A stretch of DNA of 64,000 nt, from positions 42,110 through 106,109 of the forward strand of contig NZ_AKJT01000033.1 in NCBI RefSeq assembly GCF_000282195.1, read 5' to 3'. The position numbers and the translations under genes are program-made. Shown here piece after piece: positions 33,758 through 44,169 of the stretch. Below the pieces are notes generated by a model. That model was not told where the DNA came from. It worked only from the letters and a program-made list of their open reading frames with translations, and did no database searches. How positions within the stretch are numbered: the first letter of the stretch is position 1; the number at the start of each line of letters is the position of its first letter. Origin of the DNA: Pseudomonas sp. GM18. GTDB lineage: Bacteria > Pseudomonadota > Gammaproteobacteria > Pseudomonadales > Pseudomonadaceae.

Positions 33758-35894
33758 GGGCCGGCACTCCTTCCACGTCTGCGGGTTGAAAATATTTGCG
33801 ATGGCGCTCCAGAAACGACACCACGATCAACAACGCCACGCGCATCCTGAATACCGACCACAGGTGTTCATGAACGTCTAGATGCAAGTCGTCCATTTCA
33901 TCGCCCAAGACATGCAAGCTTCCGAGCAACTGCACAAGGTCAACCCCGAGTCGCCCGGCGATCAATCGCCCTGTCTCTCGGACAGCCGCCAGCAAACGGT
34001 TCTTTTGTTCCGTACTTAACAACGTATTGCTTTGCCCCTGCTGCCTGAGCTGGTTCAAAGCCACCCCCAGTGCCATGCACCCGAGGCTGACTTCGAACAA
34101 CTCACGGGAATGCTTGTCGCTGGTCGCCGGCAATAGTCCCAACATCATGGTCAGGCGATCGACCATACGGCTTTCAAACGCAAATTGCTGCTCATCGGTG
34201 GCCGGCGTCTTCAACAAAGCGTAGACCTGCTCACAGCTTTCATTGAACAGCCGGCGTATCCGTAAATCGGGCCTGAACGGGAAGATCAAGGCGTAAACAC
34301 TGAGCGCCAGCGCGGCGGCGCTGATATACGCACCGGCAAACTCAAACCACTGAATGGCATTGTTTTGACCGATTCCTGCGTTTTGCGGCCCCAGCAACAG
34401 CATGGTCGTCAGTCCAAGACCAATGCCTGTGCCAGTGGTTGGCGGGCTGGCCAGCCCCACCGCGACCGCGTACAGCAATGGCGCAAACAACAAGGCGAGT
34501 AACTCGAAGTCACTGATCATCGGCATCAGCATGAACAGATAGAGCGCCGACACCACCAAGGCCAGACCCAGCCCCCTGGCAAAGCTTTGGCTGGCCAGCA
34601 ATGGCCGCGGAAAAGTCGCCATCAGCGAACAGAGAATCCCCACCACAATCATCCCGCCGCGAGCCCCATCCCAAGCAGTCTCGATCCAGATCAGACCGGC
34701 CACCAGCAACGCAGTAAATGCCCGGATTGCGTTCATTGCCGCCAACGTGAAGTCCAGATGCAATGGATTGTCCTGGCCGCGGAACACACAACTGGCTTCA
34801 CGTCCTTCCTGGATCGCGTCGCTCAGTTCCAGAATCTGCCCCAGTTGCTCCAACATCCGTGCCTGCTCCCAGCGCAGTGCCCAGGCCAACGAGCGCAGCG
34901 TGGCAGGCATCGTCTCGATAAGTTGTTCGGCCTTGTAGGCCATGTCATCGAAACGCTGTTGCAGCGTCGAGAAGTGGTGCCGCGCCTCGGTCGACAATGA
35001 GCGCCCTTGCACGGCCAGGTCATCGAGAAACGCCAGTTCTTCGGCGCGCAAACGCTGTACCTCTTCCGGCAATGCGCCTTCCCAGCGTTCGGTGAGCAGT
35101 AGTCGCTGGTGACGCAAAGCCGTCAACCGCGAAGTCAGCAGCACCAGTTGATTGCCGAGCAACTGCACCAGACCGTTGGCACTGCGCAACCGTGGTGCAT
35201 CGAAATACAAATGTCGACGCAGCCCTTCAAGGGCGCTGATCTCGCCCAACAGTTGCATTTGCCGCTTGTGGAAGTCGGCCTCGCTTTCCTCGGTTCGAAT
35301 AACCGCCGCCGCATGCGTCGCGAGCAGCTTGATCACTTGATCGATCTTGGCGAAGTAACCCCGGGCCACCGCCTCCGGTCGCGCCGTCAGAAGGCTGACG
35401 ACGCACACGCAGGCCACCGCCAACAATGTTTCTGTGACGCGAGTGACCGCCAATAGGAACGTGCCCTCCTGATCGGGTTGCGCCAGCAGTGCCACCACCA
35501 CCGCTGTGTAACCGCTCAGAACAAACGCCTGGGAACTGGTGTAGCGCAACAAGGTGCCGCCGGCGGTACACAGCGCCAGCCATAAGGCCAGGGTGATGAT
35601 GAAGGGCAGCGGCGCCTGGGGGAAAATGGCCATGATCAACACCGCGACTGCCGCGCCCAACGTGGTGCCGATGATCTGGCCGAAACTTCGGGCCAGAGCC
35701 ATGCCGCCCAATGGCTGGCTGACAATGATCACCGCCATGATCGACCACTTGGGCTGGTCGAGGTCGAACACAAAGGCCAGGTACAGCGTCAGTAACCCGG
35801 CCACGATGGTTCTCAGGGCAAACAGCAGCGCCTCGCGTCCGGGGTTGAGAATCGCCTTGAAGTATTGAAGCAGCGGTTGCATGGGAGCACTCAT
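33747..35894 (-). CDS. FUSC-family transporter, AaeB-like
   Basis: 715 residues from the ATG at 35894, which follows AGGAGA at seven bases; the open frame upstream to 36014 is not signal-like. Two blocks of about six transmembrane helices (around residues 20-175 and 375-540), each followed by a cytoplasmic helical region, which is the fusaric-acid-resistance layout. Likely exports aromatic carboxylates with the DUF1656 and HlyD partners. The regulator (often LysR) is not adjacent. Confidence 0.87.
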   Translation of the reverse strand: MSAPMQPLLQYFKAILNPGREALLFALRTIVAGLLTLYLAFVFDLDQPKWSIMAVIIVSQPLGGMALARSFGQIIGTTLGAAVAVLIMAIFPQAPLPFIITLALWLALCTAGGTLLRYTSSQAFVLSGYTAVVVALLAQPDQEGTFLLAVTRVTETLLAVACVCVVSLLTARPEAVARGYFAKIDQVIKLLATHAAAVIRTEESEADFHKRQMQLLGEISALEGLRRHLYFDAPRLRSANGLVQLLGNQLVLLTSRLTALRHQRLLLTERWEGALPEEVQRLRAEELAFLDDLAVQGRSLSTEARHHFSTLQQRFDDMAYKAEQLIETMPATLRSLAWALRWEQARMLEQLGQILELSDAIQEGREASCVFRGQDNPLHLDFTLAAMNAIRAFTALLVAGLIWIETAWDGARGGMIVVGILCSLMATFPRPLLASQSFARGLGLALVVSALYLFMLMPMISDFELLALLFAPLLYAVAVGLASPPTTGTGIGLGLTTMLLLGPQNAGIGQNNAIQWFEFAGAYISAAALALSVYALIFPFRPDLRIRRLFNESCEQVYALLKTPATDEQQFAFESRMVDRLTMMLGLLPATSDKHSRELFEVSLGCMALGVALNQLRQQGQSNTLLSTEQKNRLLAAVRETGRLIAGRLGVDLVQLLGSLHVLGDEMDDLHLDVHEHLWSVFRMRVALLIVVSFLERHRKYFQPADVEGVPALAH

Positions 35895-36093
35895 CGAGTC
35901 ATCTCCTGCAAGCGTAGTCATCACGACGAATTTCTGTGTCGACAAAACCTGTAGGGCATTTCGCCGATGGTTACGCCCACCTTGATAGAGCCTGTCGATC
36001 ACTTCGTCAGCCAAAGCGATTGGACAGGATCACCCCATGCCCCTAGGCTGAAATCGCTGCGAAAGCGTCACTCTCTCTATAAAGCCCCTGCCC

Positions 36094-36993
36094 ATGATTG
36101 TGCGTCCCAAGCCGAACCTGCTCGGCATGTTGTTTTCCCTTAAAGGCTCAATTGCCAAGCGTATTGCCTTGCGCAGTCTGTTGGTGACCCTGCTGGCGTC
36201 GGTGATCGTGCTGGTGGAGATCTGGCACCCGGCGTATTTCTCCAAGGTCAACGCCACACCGTTCACCCTGCTGGGCCTGTCGTTGTCGATCTTCATGAGC
36301 TTTCGTAACAACGCCTGCTACGACCGCTGGTGGGAGGGCCGCAAGCATCTGGGGCAGTTGATCATCGAAGTACGCTCGTTGATTCGCCAAACCCAGGGGC
36401 TGATGGCGGCGGCCGAACGTGAACTTATGCTGCGTGAACTCTGCGGGTTCGCCCATGGCCTGATCGCCCGCCTGCGCGTTGAAAACGAGCTCAGCGCCAT
36501 CAAGCCGTGGACGCCGGATGCCGTGGACGCGGGGCATCCGAACATCACTGACGCGCTGTTGCAGCGGATCGGCGCCCGGTGCTCGGCCCTCGCCGAGCGC
36601 GGCCAGATCAGCGAATGGCGTTATACCCAACTAGAAACGCGACTGGTCAGCCTCAGTCAGGTCCAGGCCAGTTGCGAACGCATCAAAAGCACGCCGCTGC
36701 CCTTCCCATACACCCTGCTGCTGCACCGCACCATCTACCTGTTCTGCATCCTGTTGCCGTTCGCCATGGCAGAATCTCTTGGCTGGCTGACACCGGTGAT
36801 TACCGCCATTGTCAGCTACACCTTCTTCGGTCTCGACGAAATCGGCGACGATCTGGAAGACCCGTTCGGCTTCGATGAGAACGATCTGCCGTGCAATGCG
36901 ATTTTGCGCACACTGGAGCGCGAAGTGCTGGCAGCGCTGGGGCAAACCGACTTGCCACCGCCCCTTGAGCCTGATGACTACGTGTTGAACTGA
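36094..36993 (+). CDS. Bestrophin-like (YneE-family) channel protein
   Basis: 299 residues. Motifs typical of bacterial bestrophins: SLLVTLLASVIVLVEIWHP, LGLSLSIFMSFRNNACYDRW, WEGRKHLGQLI and a late YTFFGLDEIGDDLEDPFG. Family members form pentameric anion or cation channels in the inner membrane. The ribosome site is weak. It stands alone between the divergent efflux operon and the TPR gene, so context does not define its role. Confidence 0.86.
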   Translation: MIVRPKPNLLGMLFSLKGSIAKRIALRSLLVTLLASVIVLVEIWHPAYFSKVNATPFTLLGLSLSIFMSFRNNACYDRWWEGRKHLGQLIIEVRSLIRQTQGLMAAAERELMLRELCGFAHGLIARLRVENELSAIKPWTPDAVDAGHPNITDALLQRIGARCSALAERGQISEWRYTQLETRLVSLSQVQASCERIKSTPLPFPYTLLLHRTIYLFCILLPFAMAESLGWLTPVITAIVSYTFFGLDEIGDDLEDPFGFDENDLPCNAILRTLEREVLAALGQTDLPPPLEPDDYVLN

Positions 36994-37069
36994 GCAAGGG
37001 TTTGACTCACAGCCCGGCCTGACCGAAGCTGGTGACTTTGCAAAAGCCTGTCAGCTCCCGGATTCCTGC

Positions 37070-38125
37070 ATGCCTCAGTCCCGCCGCTATCTGCTCATCA
37101 GCCTCTGTGCACTGTTTGCCCTCGCCCTCGCCTGGTTTTTTTTGCGCAGCACGACGCCTGTGGTGCCGGAGGCGATTCGACGCGGCTACAGCGAAGCGCT
37201 GACCCAGGCACGCACGGGTCAACCGGGGGCGGCGCGGGTTCTTTACCAGCAATTGGGCCGCCCAGACCTGTCCGACAAGCGCCGCGTCTGGCTGCATGCC
37301 GAACTGCCCAACTACCCCAGCCCACAAGCCCTGAAACTGGCGGATGCGGACCTGCAACATCCTTCGGCGGATGTGCGCATCGCGGCGATCAAAAGCGTCA
37401 GCGGTTTAGTGCCCAATGGACAGCGAAGTCTGTTGCTTGGGCCCTTGCTCGACGACAGCGACCAAAGTGTCCGGTTTGTCGCAGTCAACGCCTTGTTGGG
37501 CCTGTCCCCGGATGAGCTGGGGTTGTATTTCGGCCCCTTGGAGCAAGCCATCGATGCCTGGGAACAGGTCCTCAAGCACCAGCCGGAAAGCGCCGACACC
37601 CAGTACCAACTGGCGCGCCTGCATTTGCACAATGCCGAACTGAAGGACGCGCAGCAGGCATTGGAGCGCACGTTGCAACTGGCGCCCGGCAACCTGCCGG
37701 CACTGGTGATGCAGATTGACGTGCTGGATCGACAGGGCCAAAGCGATGCCGCCCAACAATTGTTGGCGAAGCAGTTAAAGGCTCAGCCCGATTCGGCCTA
37801 CCTGCAACATGCGTTGGGGCTCTGGCTGCTGCATCACGGGCAAAGTGAGTTCGCGTTGCTTGGGCTGTCCAAAGCCGTGGAGCTTGAGCCCGACAACAAG
37901 GATTACCGCTACGACCTGGCCACCACGTTGCATGGTGAGCAAGAGCTGGAAGCGGCGCAGAAACAGCTGCAGGAAATCGTCCAGCGCCACCCGGCAGATC
38001 GCAAGGCGCGCGTGCTGTTGATCAACTATTGGAAGGAAAGCGGACAGTTGCAGAACGTGCAGATCCTGTTGGCGCAGCTCGAGCAGCTCAATCCGGATGA
38101 TCCGGCGTTGCAGCAAGGGCTTTAA
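37070..38125 (+). CDS. Membrane-anchored TPR protein
   Basis: 351 residues. A single N-terminal hydrophobic anchor (YLLISLCALFALALAWFFLR), then a segment near 100-150 that resembles HEAT repeats (SADVRIAAIKSVSG and QSVRFVAVNALLGLSPDEL), then at least five TPR units from about 165 to the end (such as ADTQYQLARLHLHNAELKDA). Periplasmic exposure is likely. TPR proteins act as assembly scaffolds; there is a faint resemblance to CcmI/CycH-type helpers, but no cytochrome genes are near, so I leave the function open. Confidence 0.75.
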   Translation: MPQSRRYLLISLCALFALALAWFFLRSTTPVVPEAIRRGYSEALTQARTGQPGAARVLYQQLGRPDLSDKRRVWLHAELPNYPSPQALKLADADLQHPSADVRIAAIKSVSGLVPNGQRSLLLGPLLDDSDQSVRFVAVNALLGLSPDELGLYFGPLEQAIDAWEQVLKHQPESADTQYQLARLHLHNAELKDAQQALERTLQLAPGNLPALVMQIDVLDRQGQSDAAQQLLAKQLKAQPDSAYLQHALGLWLLHHGQSEFALLGLSKAVELEPDNKDYRYDLATTLHGEQELEAAQKQLQEIVQRHPADRKARVLLINYWKESGQLQNVQILLAQLEQLNPDDPALQQGL

Positions 38126-38211
38126 TCAAGATCAAAAGATCGTCCGAGCGCGGCCCGAGCCTTCGGCAGCTCCTATAGGGGGGGCCGTGCGACACAACCG
38201 TCGACGCCGCT

Positions 38212-38589
38212 TCAGGAGAGCAACTCCTGCATTTTCCGTTGCAACTCATCCAGATCGAATGGCTTGGCCAGGATCGGCGCCTTGCGGGTGATCGGGCTGT
38301 CGGTCTCGCGGATTTCCTGCGGGTAACCGCTGATGAAGATCACCTTGAGTTCCGGTCGCAGTTTCACGGCCGGTTCGGCGATCTGCACGCCAGTAATCCC
38401 GCCAGGCAGGCGGAAGTCGGTGATCATCATGTCCAGGTTCGGTTTGCTCGCCAGAATCTCAAAGGCCTGCTCACCGTTTTCGGCTTGCAGCACCCGATAA
38501 CCTTCACCCGACAAATAAGCGGACAGCACCATCAAAATTGAAGGGTCATCCTCTACGATCAGTACCACGTCTTGTGCATCTTCACTCAT
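38212..38589 (-). CDS. Single-domain response regulator
   Basis: 125 residues from the ATG at 38589 with AAAGG seven bases upstream (the longer frame is not supported). Receiver features: acidic pair EDD near residue 13, phospho-acceptor Asp in MMITDFRLPGG, Thr/Ser and Lys in VIFISGYP and RKAPILAKPFD. No output domain, so it acts by protein contact or phosphotransfer. 44 bp beyond the stop of the receiver-kinase gene; probably cotranscribed with it. Confidence 0.87.
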   Translation of the reverse strand: MSEDAQDVVLIVEDDPSILMVLSAYLSGEGYRVLQAENGEQAFEILASKPNLDMMITDFRLPGGITGVQIAEPAVKLRPELKVIFISGYPQEIRETDSPITRKAPILAKPFDLDELQRKMQELLS

Positions 38590-38633
38590 GGAAAACCTTT
38601 GTTCGGTCAATAGCTGCTGATACGACCATGTGG

Positions 38634-39866
38634 TCAATCAGAGGTTGCGTTCATCGGGCTGTTTTCCTGCAGCGGCAGACAAACGCGAAACAAGGCGCCT
38701 TCGCCAATCCGGCTCTCGACGGTAATGGAGCCACCATGGGCGGCGACAATTTGCTGCGAAATAAACAACCCCAGGCCCAGCCCCGCCACCACGGCCCTGG
38801 TGGAAACCCGTTCGAACTGCTGAAAAATGCGCTGCTGATTCTCTTCACCGATCCCGATACCGCGATCCTGAACCTCAACCCGCGCTTGCCCGTGGTGATT
38901 GTACACGCGTACGTCGATCGCGCTCTTGGCACCATAGCGCAACGCATTGGTCAGCAGATTGGAAATCACTTGTTCGATACGAAACTCGTCCCAGTCGCCT
39001 ATCACGGGTTGGTCGGCGATCAAGCTGACTGACGACTCTGCGGCCTCAACCTGCGGTGCGAAGTTTTGCAAAAGATTGTGCACCAGTTGCACCAGGTCAA
39101 ACCGATTGGGGCGGATCGACAGCTTGCCGGTGCGGATCCGCGACACATCGAGCATGTCTTCGATCAGGCGGATCAGGCTTTTGATCTGCCGCTCGTCGCG
39201 CTCGACCATGGCGTGCATTTTGTCCAGGGTGAACGCCGCCGCGTTATCCCGGGCCAGGTGCATTTTACGCAACTGGGTTTCGAGGATCAGGCCATTGAGC
39301 GGCGTACGGACTTCGTGCGCGACGATGGACATGAAGTCATCGCGCATGCGCACCGCCTGCTTCAGCTCTTCCTGGGTATTCTGCAACTGATCTAGCAGTG
39401 CCTGCTGTTCGCGGCGACTTTGCTCCATGGCTTCGACCTGCTGTTGCATCGCCTTGCTCTGGCGATACAGGTCGACGAAGACATTGACCTTGCTCTTGAC
39501 CGCGTGAACATCCAGCGGCTTGTAAAGGAAGTCCACCGCACCACTTTCGTAGCCCTTGAACGCGTAATTGAGCTCGCGGCCGGCGGCACTGACGAACACA
39601 ATCGGAATGTGCTTGGTTTTTTCCGTGCCGCGCATCAGTTCAGCCAGCTCGAAACCGTTCATGCCGGGCATTTGCACATCGATAATGGCCACCGCGAATT
39701 CATGCTGCAACAACAGCGACAAAGCTTCATCGGCGCACAAGGCCTTGTAGACGATGCGGTCCTCACGCTTGATCAAGGCCTCGAGCGCCAGCAGGTTCCC
39801 CGGCAGGTCATCGACGATCAGCAATTTGGTCAGGATAGTACTGAGAGGCAAACCTGCACTGTTCAT
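38634..39866 (-). CDS. Receiver-histidine kinase hybrid (REC-HisKA-HATPase)
   Basis: 410 residues. N-terminal receiver (KLLIVDDLPGNLLALEAL, phospho-Asp in AIIDVQMPGMNG), a coiled coil at about 135-170, HisKA with the phospho-His in SIVAHEVRTPLNGL and a HATPase domain (VISNLLTNALRYG, then DRGIGIGEENQQRIF and GLGLGLFISQQI). No sensor or membrane segment: a cytoplasmic kinase whose activity is set by phosphorylation of its own receiver. Overlaps the CheR gene stop by four bases, so it is coupled to it. Confidence 0.88.
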   Translation of the reverse strand: MNSAGLPLSTILTKLLIVDDLPGNLLALEALIKREDRIVYKALCADEALSLLLQHEFAVAIIDVQMPGMNGFELAELMRGTEKTKHIPIVFVSAAGRELNYAFKGYESGAVDFLYKPLDVHAVKSKVNVFVDLYRQSKAMQQQVEAMEQSRREQQALLDQLQNTQEELKQAVRMRDDFMSIVAHEVRTPLNGLILETQLRKMHLARDNAAAFTLDKMHAMVERDERQIKSLIRLIEDMLDVSRIRTGKLSIRPNRFDLVQLVHNLLQNFAPQVEAAESSVSLIADQPVIGDWDEFRIEQVISNLLTNALRYGAKSAIDVRVYNHHGQARVEVQDRGIGIGEENQQRIFQQFERVSTRAVVAGLGLGLFISQQIVAAHGGSITVESRIGEGALFRVCLPLQENSPMNATSD

Positions 39867-40678
39867 GATTTACGGTAGATCCGTTCGTGTTTGACCAACG
39901 GTTCAAACTGATTGCCATAGGCCGAAAAGTCCAGGGTTTCCTTACTGCCAAGTCCTAGAAAACCACGATGACACAGGGATTCGTGAAACAAGCCGAACGC
40001 ACGATCCTGAAGCTTTTTATTGAAGTAAATCAGCACATTACGACACAAAATTAATTGAGTTTCCGAGAATACGCTGTCGGTGGCCAGGCTGTGATCGGCG
40101 AAGGTCACGTTGTCGCACAGACTCTTGTCGAAAATCGCGTAGTCATAAGCCGCCGTGTAGTAATCGGCGAACGAACGCTGACCACCGGCCTGCTGATAGT
40201 TGTGAGTGTAGGCGCGGACATTCGCCATGGAGAAAATCCCCTGCCTGGCTTTATCCAGCGAGCGCGGGTTGATATCGGTGGCGTAGATGATGGCGCGATC
40301 CAGCAAGCCTTCCTCGCGCAGCAGAATCGCCATCGAATAGACCTCTTCGCCGGTGCTGCAACCGGCAATCCAGACCTTGATCGACGGCCAGGTCTTGAGC
40401 AGTGGCACCACTTGCTGGCGTAGGGCCAGGAAGTACGGAGGGTCGCGAAACATTTCACTGACCGGAATCGTCAGCAATTGCAGCAGTTGCATGAACGCGC
40501 CCGGGTCGTGCAGGACCTTCTCTTGCAGCGCCGAGATGGTATTGCACTCCAATTGGCTCAACGCATGGTTGACCCGGCGCTTGATCGACGCGCCGGAGTA
40601 ATCGCGAAAATCGTAGCTGTACTTGAGGTAAATCGCCTCGATCAACAAGCGCAATTCGATCTCGGTATTACGCTCCAC
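39863..40678 (-). CDS. CheR-type chemotaxis protein methyltransferase
   Basis: 271 residues from the GTG at 40678, which shares a base with the TAG of the upstream kinase; a GTG at 40705 would add nine residues. N-terminal CheR helical domain (YSYDFRDYSGASIKRRVNHA) and a C-terminal SAM-binding domain (VWIAGCSTGEEVYSMAILLR, YATDINPRSLDKARQGIFS, LILCRNVLIYFNKKLQ). It methylates glutamates of a receptor or similar target. No CheB or chemoreceptor gene sits in the block, so its target is probably within this kinase pathway. Confidence 0.86.
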   Translation of the reverse strand: MERNTEIELRLLIEAIYLKYSYDFRDYSGASIKRRVNHALSQLECNTISALQEKVLHDPGAFMQLLQLLTIPVSEMFRDPPYFLALRQQVVPLLKTWPSIKVWIAGCSTGEEVYSMAILLREEGLLDRAIIYATDINPRSLDKARQGIFSMANVRAYTHNYQQAGGQRSFADYYTAAYDYAIFDKSLCDNVTFADHSLATDSVFSETQLILCRNVLIYFNKKLQDRAFGLFHESLCHRGFLGLGSKETLDFSAYGNQFEPLVKHERIYRKS

Positions 40679-43600
40679 TAGAGGCGTTCCATCTTCGGCA
40701 ACCACACACGAATCAACGAGAACAGGCGATCCAGGTCGATGGGTTTGGCCAGGTAGTCGTTGGAACCGGCCTGCAAGCAGCGCTCCTGATCGTCCTTCAT
40801 GGCCTTGGCCGTCACCGCAATGATCGGCAGCTTGCGCCAGCGCGGGTCCTTGCGGATTTCTACGGTGGCTTCGAAACCATCCATTTGCGGCATCATCACG
40901 TCCATCAGCACCAGGTCGATGTCCTCGACTTCATTCAGTTTTTCAATCGCTTCACGACCGTTACGACCAATGACCACCACGGCGCCCTTGTGCTCCAGAG
41001 CACTGGTGAGGGCAAAGATGTTACGAACGTCGTCGTCCACCAGCAGCACTTTACGCCCCTCGAAGACCTTGTCGCGGCTGCGGGCGGTCTTGAGCATCGT
41101 CTGGCGCTCATGGGACAACCCGGATTCGACCTTGTGCAGAAAGAGGGTCACTTCATCCAGCAACCGCTCGGGCGAACGCGCGCCCTTGATGATGATCGAG
41201 CGCGAATACTTGCGCAGTTCCGCCTCTTCATCCCGGGTCAGGTTGCGCCCGGTATAGACGATCACCGGCGGGAACGAGCAGATATCCTCGGTGGACATAC
41301 GCTTGAGCAAGTCGTTGCCAAGCATGTCCGGCAGTTTCAGGTCGATGATCATGCAATCGAACATCGTGGTACGCAGCAGGTCGAGTGCATCCTGCGCCAG
41401 GCCGACGGCAGTGATTTCGATGTCTTCGTCGCCGATCAGTCGGGCGATGCTGTCGCGCTGCAGATCGTCGTCTTCGACCAGCAATATGCGTTTGACCTTC
41501 TGGGTCAGCTTGGCTTCGAGGCGGGCAAACACCTCCTTGAGTTCCTCGCGGGTGGTCGGCTTGACCACATAACCGATGGCGCCCATGTGCATGGCGGCCT
41601 CGACGCGATCCTCGACCGAGATCACATGCACGGGAATGTGCCGGGTTTCAGCGTGCTCTTTAAGACGTTGCAATACCGTGAGCCCGGAATGATCCGGCAG
41701 GCGCATGTCCAGCAGGATTGCATCGGGGATCAATTGCCTGGCCAGGTCGAAGCCTTCGTCGGCGCCATGGGCCACCAGGCACTGATAACCCAGTTCATGG
41801 GCCAGATCGTAGAGGATGCGCGCAAAGTCTGGCTCATCTTCCACCACCAGGATGCAGCGAGAGGCAAATGGCTCCTTGTGACGATCATCGTCAAAACGCG
41901 CAATCTCAACGTCGGCGATCAACGGCACAGGCGTGGCAACCACGGTGGCTTTCGGCGCGTCAACCGGCGTGACGTTCATCGTCTCGACCGGCGCGTTACC
42001 CGGTTCGACGTAGTGCTGCGGCAAGACCAGGGTGAACACGCTGCCCTGCCCAGGTGTGCTGATCAGGCTGATGGAGCCGCCCAACAACCCGGCCAGATCA
42101 CGAGAAATCGACAATCCCAGGCCGGTGCCGCCGTAACGACGGTTAGTGCTGCCATCGGCCTGACGGAAGGCTTCGAATATGCTTTGTTGTTGATCCGGCG
42201 CAATGCCGATCCCGGAATCGCGGACGATGAAGGCAATGCCCTCGCCAGGTTGAGCAGCGACGCTCAGGCTGACGGTGCCCTTTTCGGTGAATTTCACCGC
42301 GTTGGACAGCAGGTTCTTGATCACTTGCTCCAGGCGCTGGCGGTCGGTGAACAACATCAGCGGCGCATCGGCCTGCAATCGGACCTCGAAATCCAGTTTC
42401 TTGTCCGCGGCCAACGGCTCGAACATCCCTCGCAGCCCCTCCACCAGACGCTCGACGCTGGTGTTCTCCGGGCGTACCTCAAGCTTGCCGGCCTCGACCT
42501 TGGAAATGTCGAGAATGTCGTTGATCAGGTGGAGCAGATCGTTGCCGGCGCAGTAGATCGACTCGGCGAACCTGACTTGTTCGGCGCTGAGATTTTCCTG
42601 CGGATTTTCCGCCAGCAGTTTGGCCAGAATCAACGAACTGTTCAGCGGCGTGCGCAGTTCATGGGACATGTTGGCGAGGAATTCGGACTTGTACTTGCTG
42701 GAACGCTGCAGCTCTTCGGCGCGGGCTTCGAGCTCGAGCTGGGCCTGATTCAGTTCGGTGTTCTTCAGATCCATGGCGTCGCGTTGCTCGGCCAGGATCT
42801 GCGCCTGTTCGGCGAGTTGTTCGTTGGTTTGCTCCAGCTCGACCTGCTGGGTTTCCAGGTGCGCCTGGGACTCCTTGAGAATCCGCGACTGTTCTTCCAG
42901 CTCTTCGTTGGCGGTCTTGAGTTCTTCCTGCTGAACCTGCAGCTCTTCGTTGAGTTGCTGGGTTTCGGCCAATACGTCCTGCAAGCGCTGGCGGTAGCGC
43001 GCCGCTTCGATCGAGGTACCGATGTTGCCGGCAATCAGCTCGAGCAATTCGACGTCGCGATCCGTCAGCGGCCGCAGGAATCCCAGTTCGATCACCCCGT
43101 TGACCCGGTCGTCGTCGCGGGTCGGCACCACCAATACGCTATGGGGCAGGCCTTCGCCGAGGCCGGAGCAGACCTTGAAGTAATCACTCGGGACAGGGTC
43201 CAGACGGATCAAGCGCGCCTGTTGCGCCACCTGCCCGACAATGCCTTCGCCACTGTAAACCTGCTGTTCAAGTGCCTCCTGCTCCCGGGAAAAACCGTAA
43301 GACGCAATGCGCTTCAGGCCCCCGTGTTCCTCTCGGACATAGATTGCCGCGACAGCACTGCCCAGATAGTGCGCGCAGAACTGCAGAATGTTGCTCCCCA
43401 ACAGATTGAGCGATAACTGCCCCAGGACTTGCCCGGCCAGTTCGGTCTGGCCGCTGCGCAACCAGGCTTGCTGTTCCAGACGCCGGGCACTGGCCTGTTG
43501 CGCGGCGAGGTTGGCACTGTAGCTGCGGGACAGGTTGAGCAAATCCCGGCGGCCAATGTAGGCCAGCAACCCGCTGATACCGGCGACGAATAATAGATAA

Positions 43601-44169
43601 AGGGCGATGCTCCAGATCGTGGTGCTGCGCACTTCCTCGTTGCGCCTGACACGCAACTGCTGCTCCATGTCGATCACGTCTTCGAATTGCTTGCGGATCT
43701 CATCGGTCAGCCGCTTGCCGCGCCCGGCCTTGATGGCGCTGCGGTAGTCACCGCTGGCGCGCTGCAAATCGATCATCGATTGCGCGAAATTGACCCATTC
43801 CCCCTGCAAGGCCTGGAGCCGGTGCAGGCGATCGGTCTGGACCGGGTTGTCGGCGGTCAGTTCGAGCAAGGTATTGAGGGCGACCGCAATGCGCGGTTTG
43901 GCCGTCTCGTAGGGCTCAAGGAAATGTTCGTCACCACTGAGCAGGAAACCGCGCATTCCGGTTTCCAGATCGACGGTCAGCTTGATCGCCTCATTGGCAT
44001 TATTGATCACCCGGTCGGAGTGCTGGACCCACTGGATCACCGACAGCAAATAGGTGATCAGCAAGACAAAAAACACCGCGCTGATGACACCGACACCCAA
44101 CGGCAGGCTGACGTTGCGACTCAGGAGTTTGCGGAATCGTTGCTCATCAACCGAAGACGCAGAGATCAT
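40678..44169 (-). CDS. CHASE3-GAF hybrid histidine kinase with three receivers
   Basis: 1163 residues from the ATG at 44169 (AAGG upstream). Two membrane segments flank a CHASE3 sensor (DLETGMRGFLLSGDEHFLEP). Then a GAF domain, a long coiled coil of Gln/Glu-rich heptads, HisKA (FLANMSHELRTPLNSSLILA), HATPase (YGGTGLGLSISRDLAGLLGG) and three receiver domains, each with its acceptor Asp (ILLDMRLPDHSG, MIIDLKLPDMLG, LVLMDVMMPQMDG). No Hpt domain is present, so phosphate must pass to a separate Hpt or act inside the receivers. Head of the four-gene leftward signalling operon. Confidence 0.88.
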   Translation of the reverse strand: MISASSVDEQRFRKLLSRNVSLPLGVGVISAVFFVLLITYLLSVIQWVQHSDRVINNANEAIKLTVDLETGMRGFLLSGDEHFLEPYETAKPRIAVALNTLLELTADNPVQTDRLHRLQALQGEWVNFAQSMIDLQRASGDYRSAIKAGRGKRLTDEIRKQFEDVIDMEQQLRVRRNEEVRSTTIWSIALYLLFVAGISGLLAYIGRRDLLNLSRSYSANLAAQQASARRLEQQAWLRSGQTELAGQVLGQLSLNLLGSNILQFCAHYLGSAVAAIYVREEHGGLKRIASYGFSREQEALEQQVYSGEGIVGQVAQQARLIRLDPVPSDYFKVCSGLGEGLPHSVLVVPTRDDDRVNGVIELGFLRPLTDRDVELLELIAGNIGTSIEAARYRQRLQDVLAETQQLNEELQVQQEELKTANEELEEQSRILKESQAHLETQQVELEQTNEQLAEQAQILAEQRDAMDLKNTELNQAQLELEARAEELQRSSKYKSEFLANMSHELRTPLNSSLILAKLLAENPQENLSAEQVRFAESIYCAGNDLLHLINDILDISKVEAGKLEVRPENTSVERLVEGLRGMFEPLAADKKLDFEVRLQADAPLMLFTDRQRLEQVIKNLLSNAVKFTEKGTVSLSVAAQPGEGIAFIVRDSGIGIAPDQQQSIFEAFRQADGSTNRRYGGTGLGLSISRDLAGLLGGSISLISTPGQGSVFTLVLPQHYVEPGNAPVETMNVTPVDAPKATVVATPVPLIADVEIARFDDDRHKEPFASRCILVVEDEPDFARILYDLAHELGYQCLVAHGADEGFDLARQLIPDAILLDMRLPDHSGLTVLQRLKEHAETRHIPVHVISVEDRVEAAMHMGAIGYVVKPTTREELKEVFARLEAKLTQKVKRILLVEDDDLQRDSIARLIGDEDIEITAVGLAQDALDLLRTTMFDCMIIDLKLPDMLGNDLLKRMSTEDICSFPPVIVYTGRNLTRDEEAELRKYSRSIIIKGARSPERLLDEVTLFLHKVESGLSHERQTMLKTARSRDKVFEGRKVLLVDDDVRNIFALTSALEHKGAVVVIGRNGREAIEKLNEVEDIDLVLMDVMMPQMDGFEATVEIRKDPRWRKLPIIAVTAKAMKDDQERCLQAGSNDYLAKPIDLDRLFSLIRVWLPKMERL

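Noticed and set aside
40885..43416. An 843-codon + strand frame opposite the large hybrid kinase, and similar long antisense frames at 27899-30115 and 57524-59278
   Set aside because: Each mirrors a gene with clear catalytic motifs on the other strand and has the composition of a reverse-frame translation.
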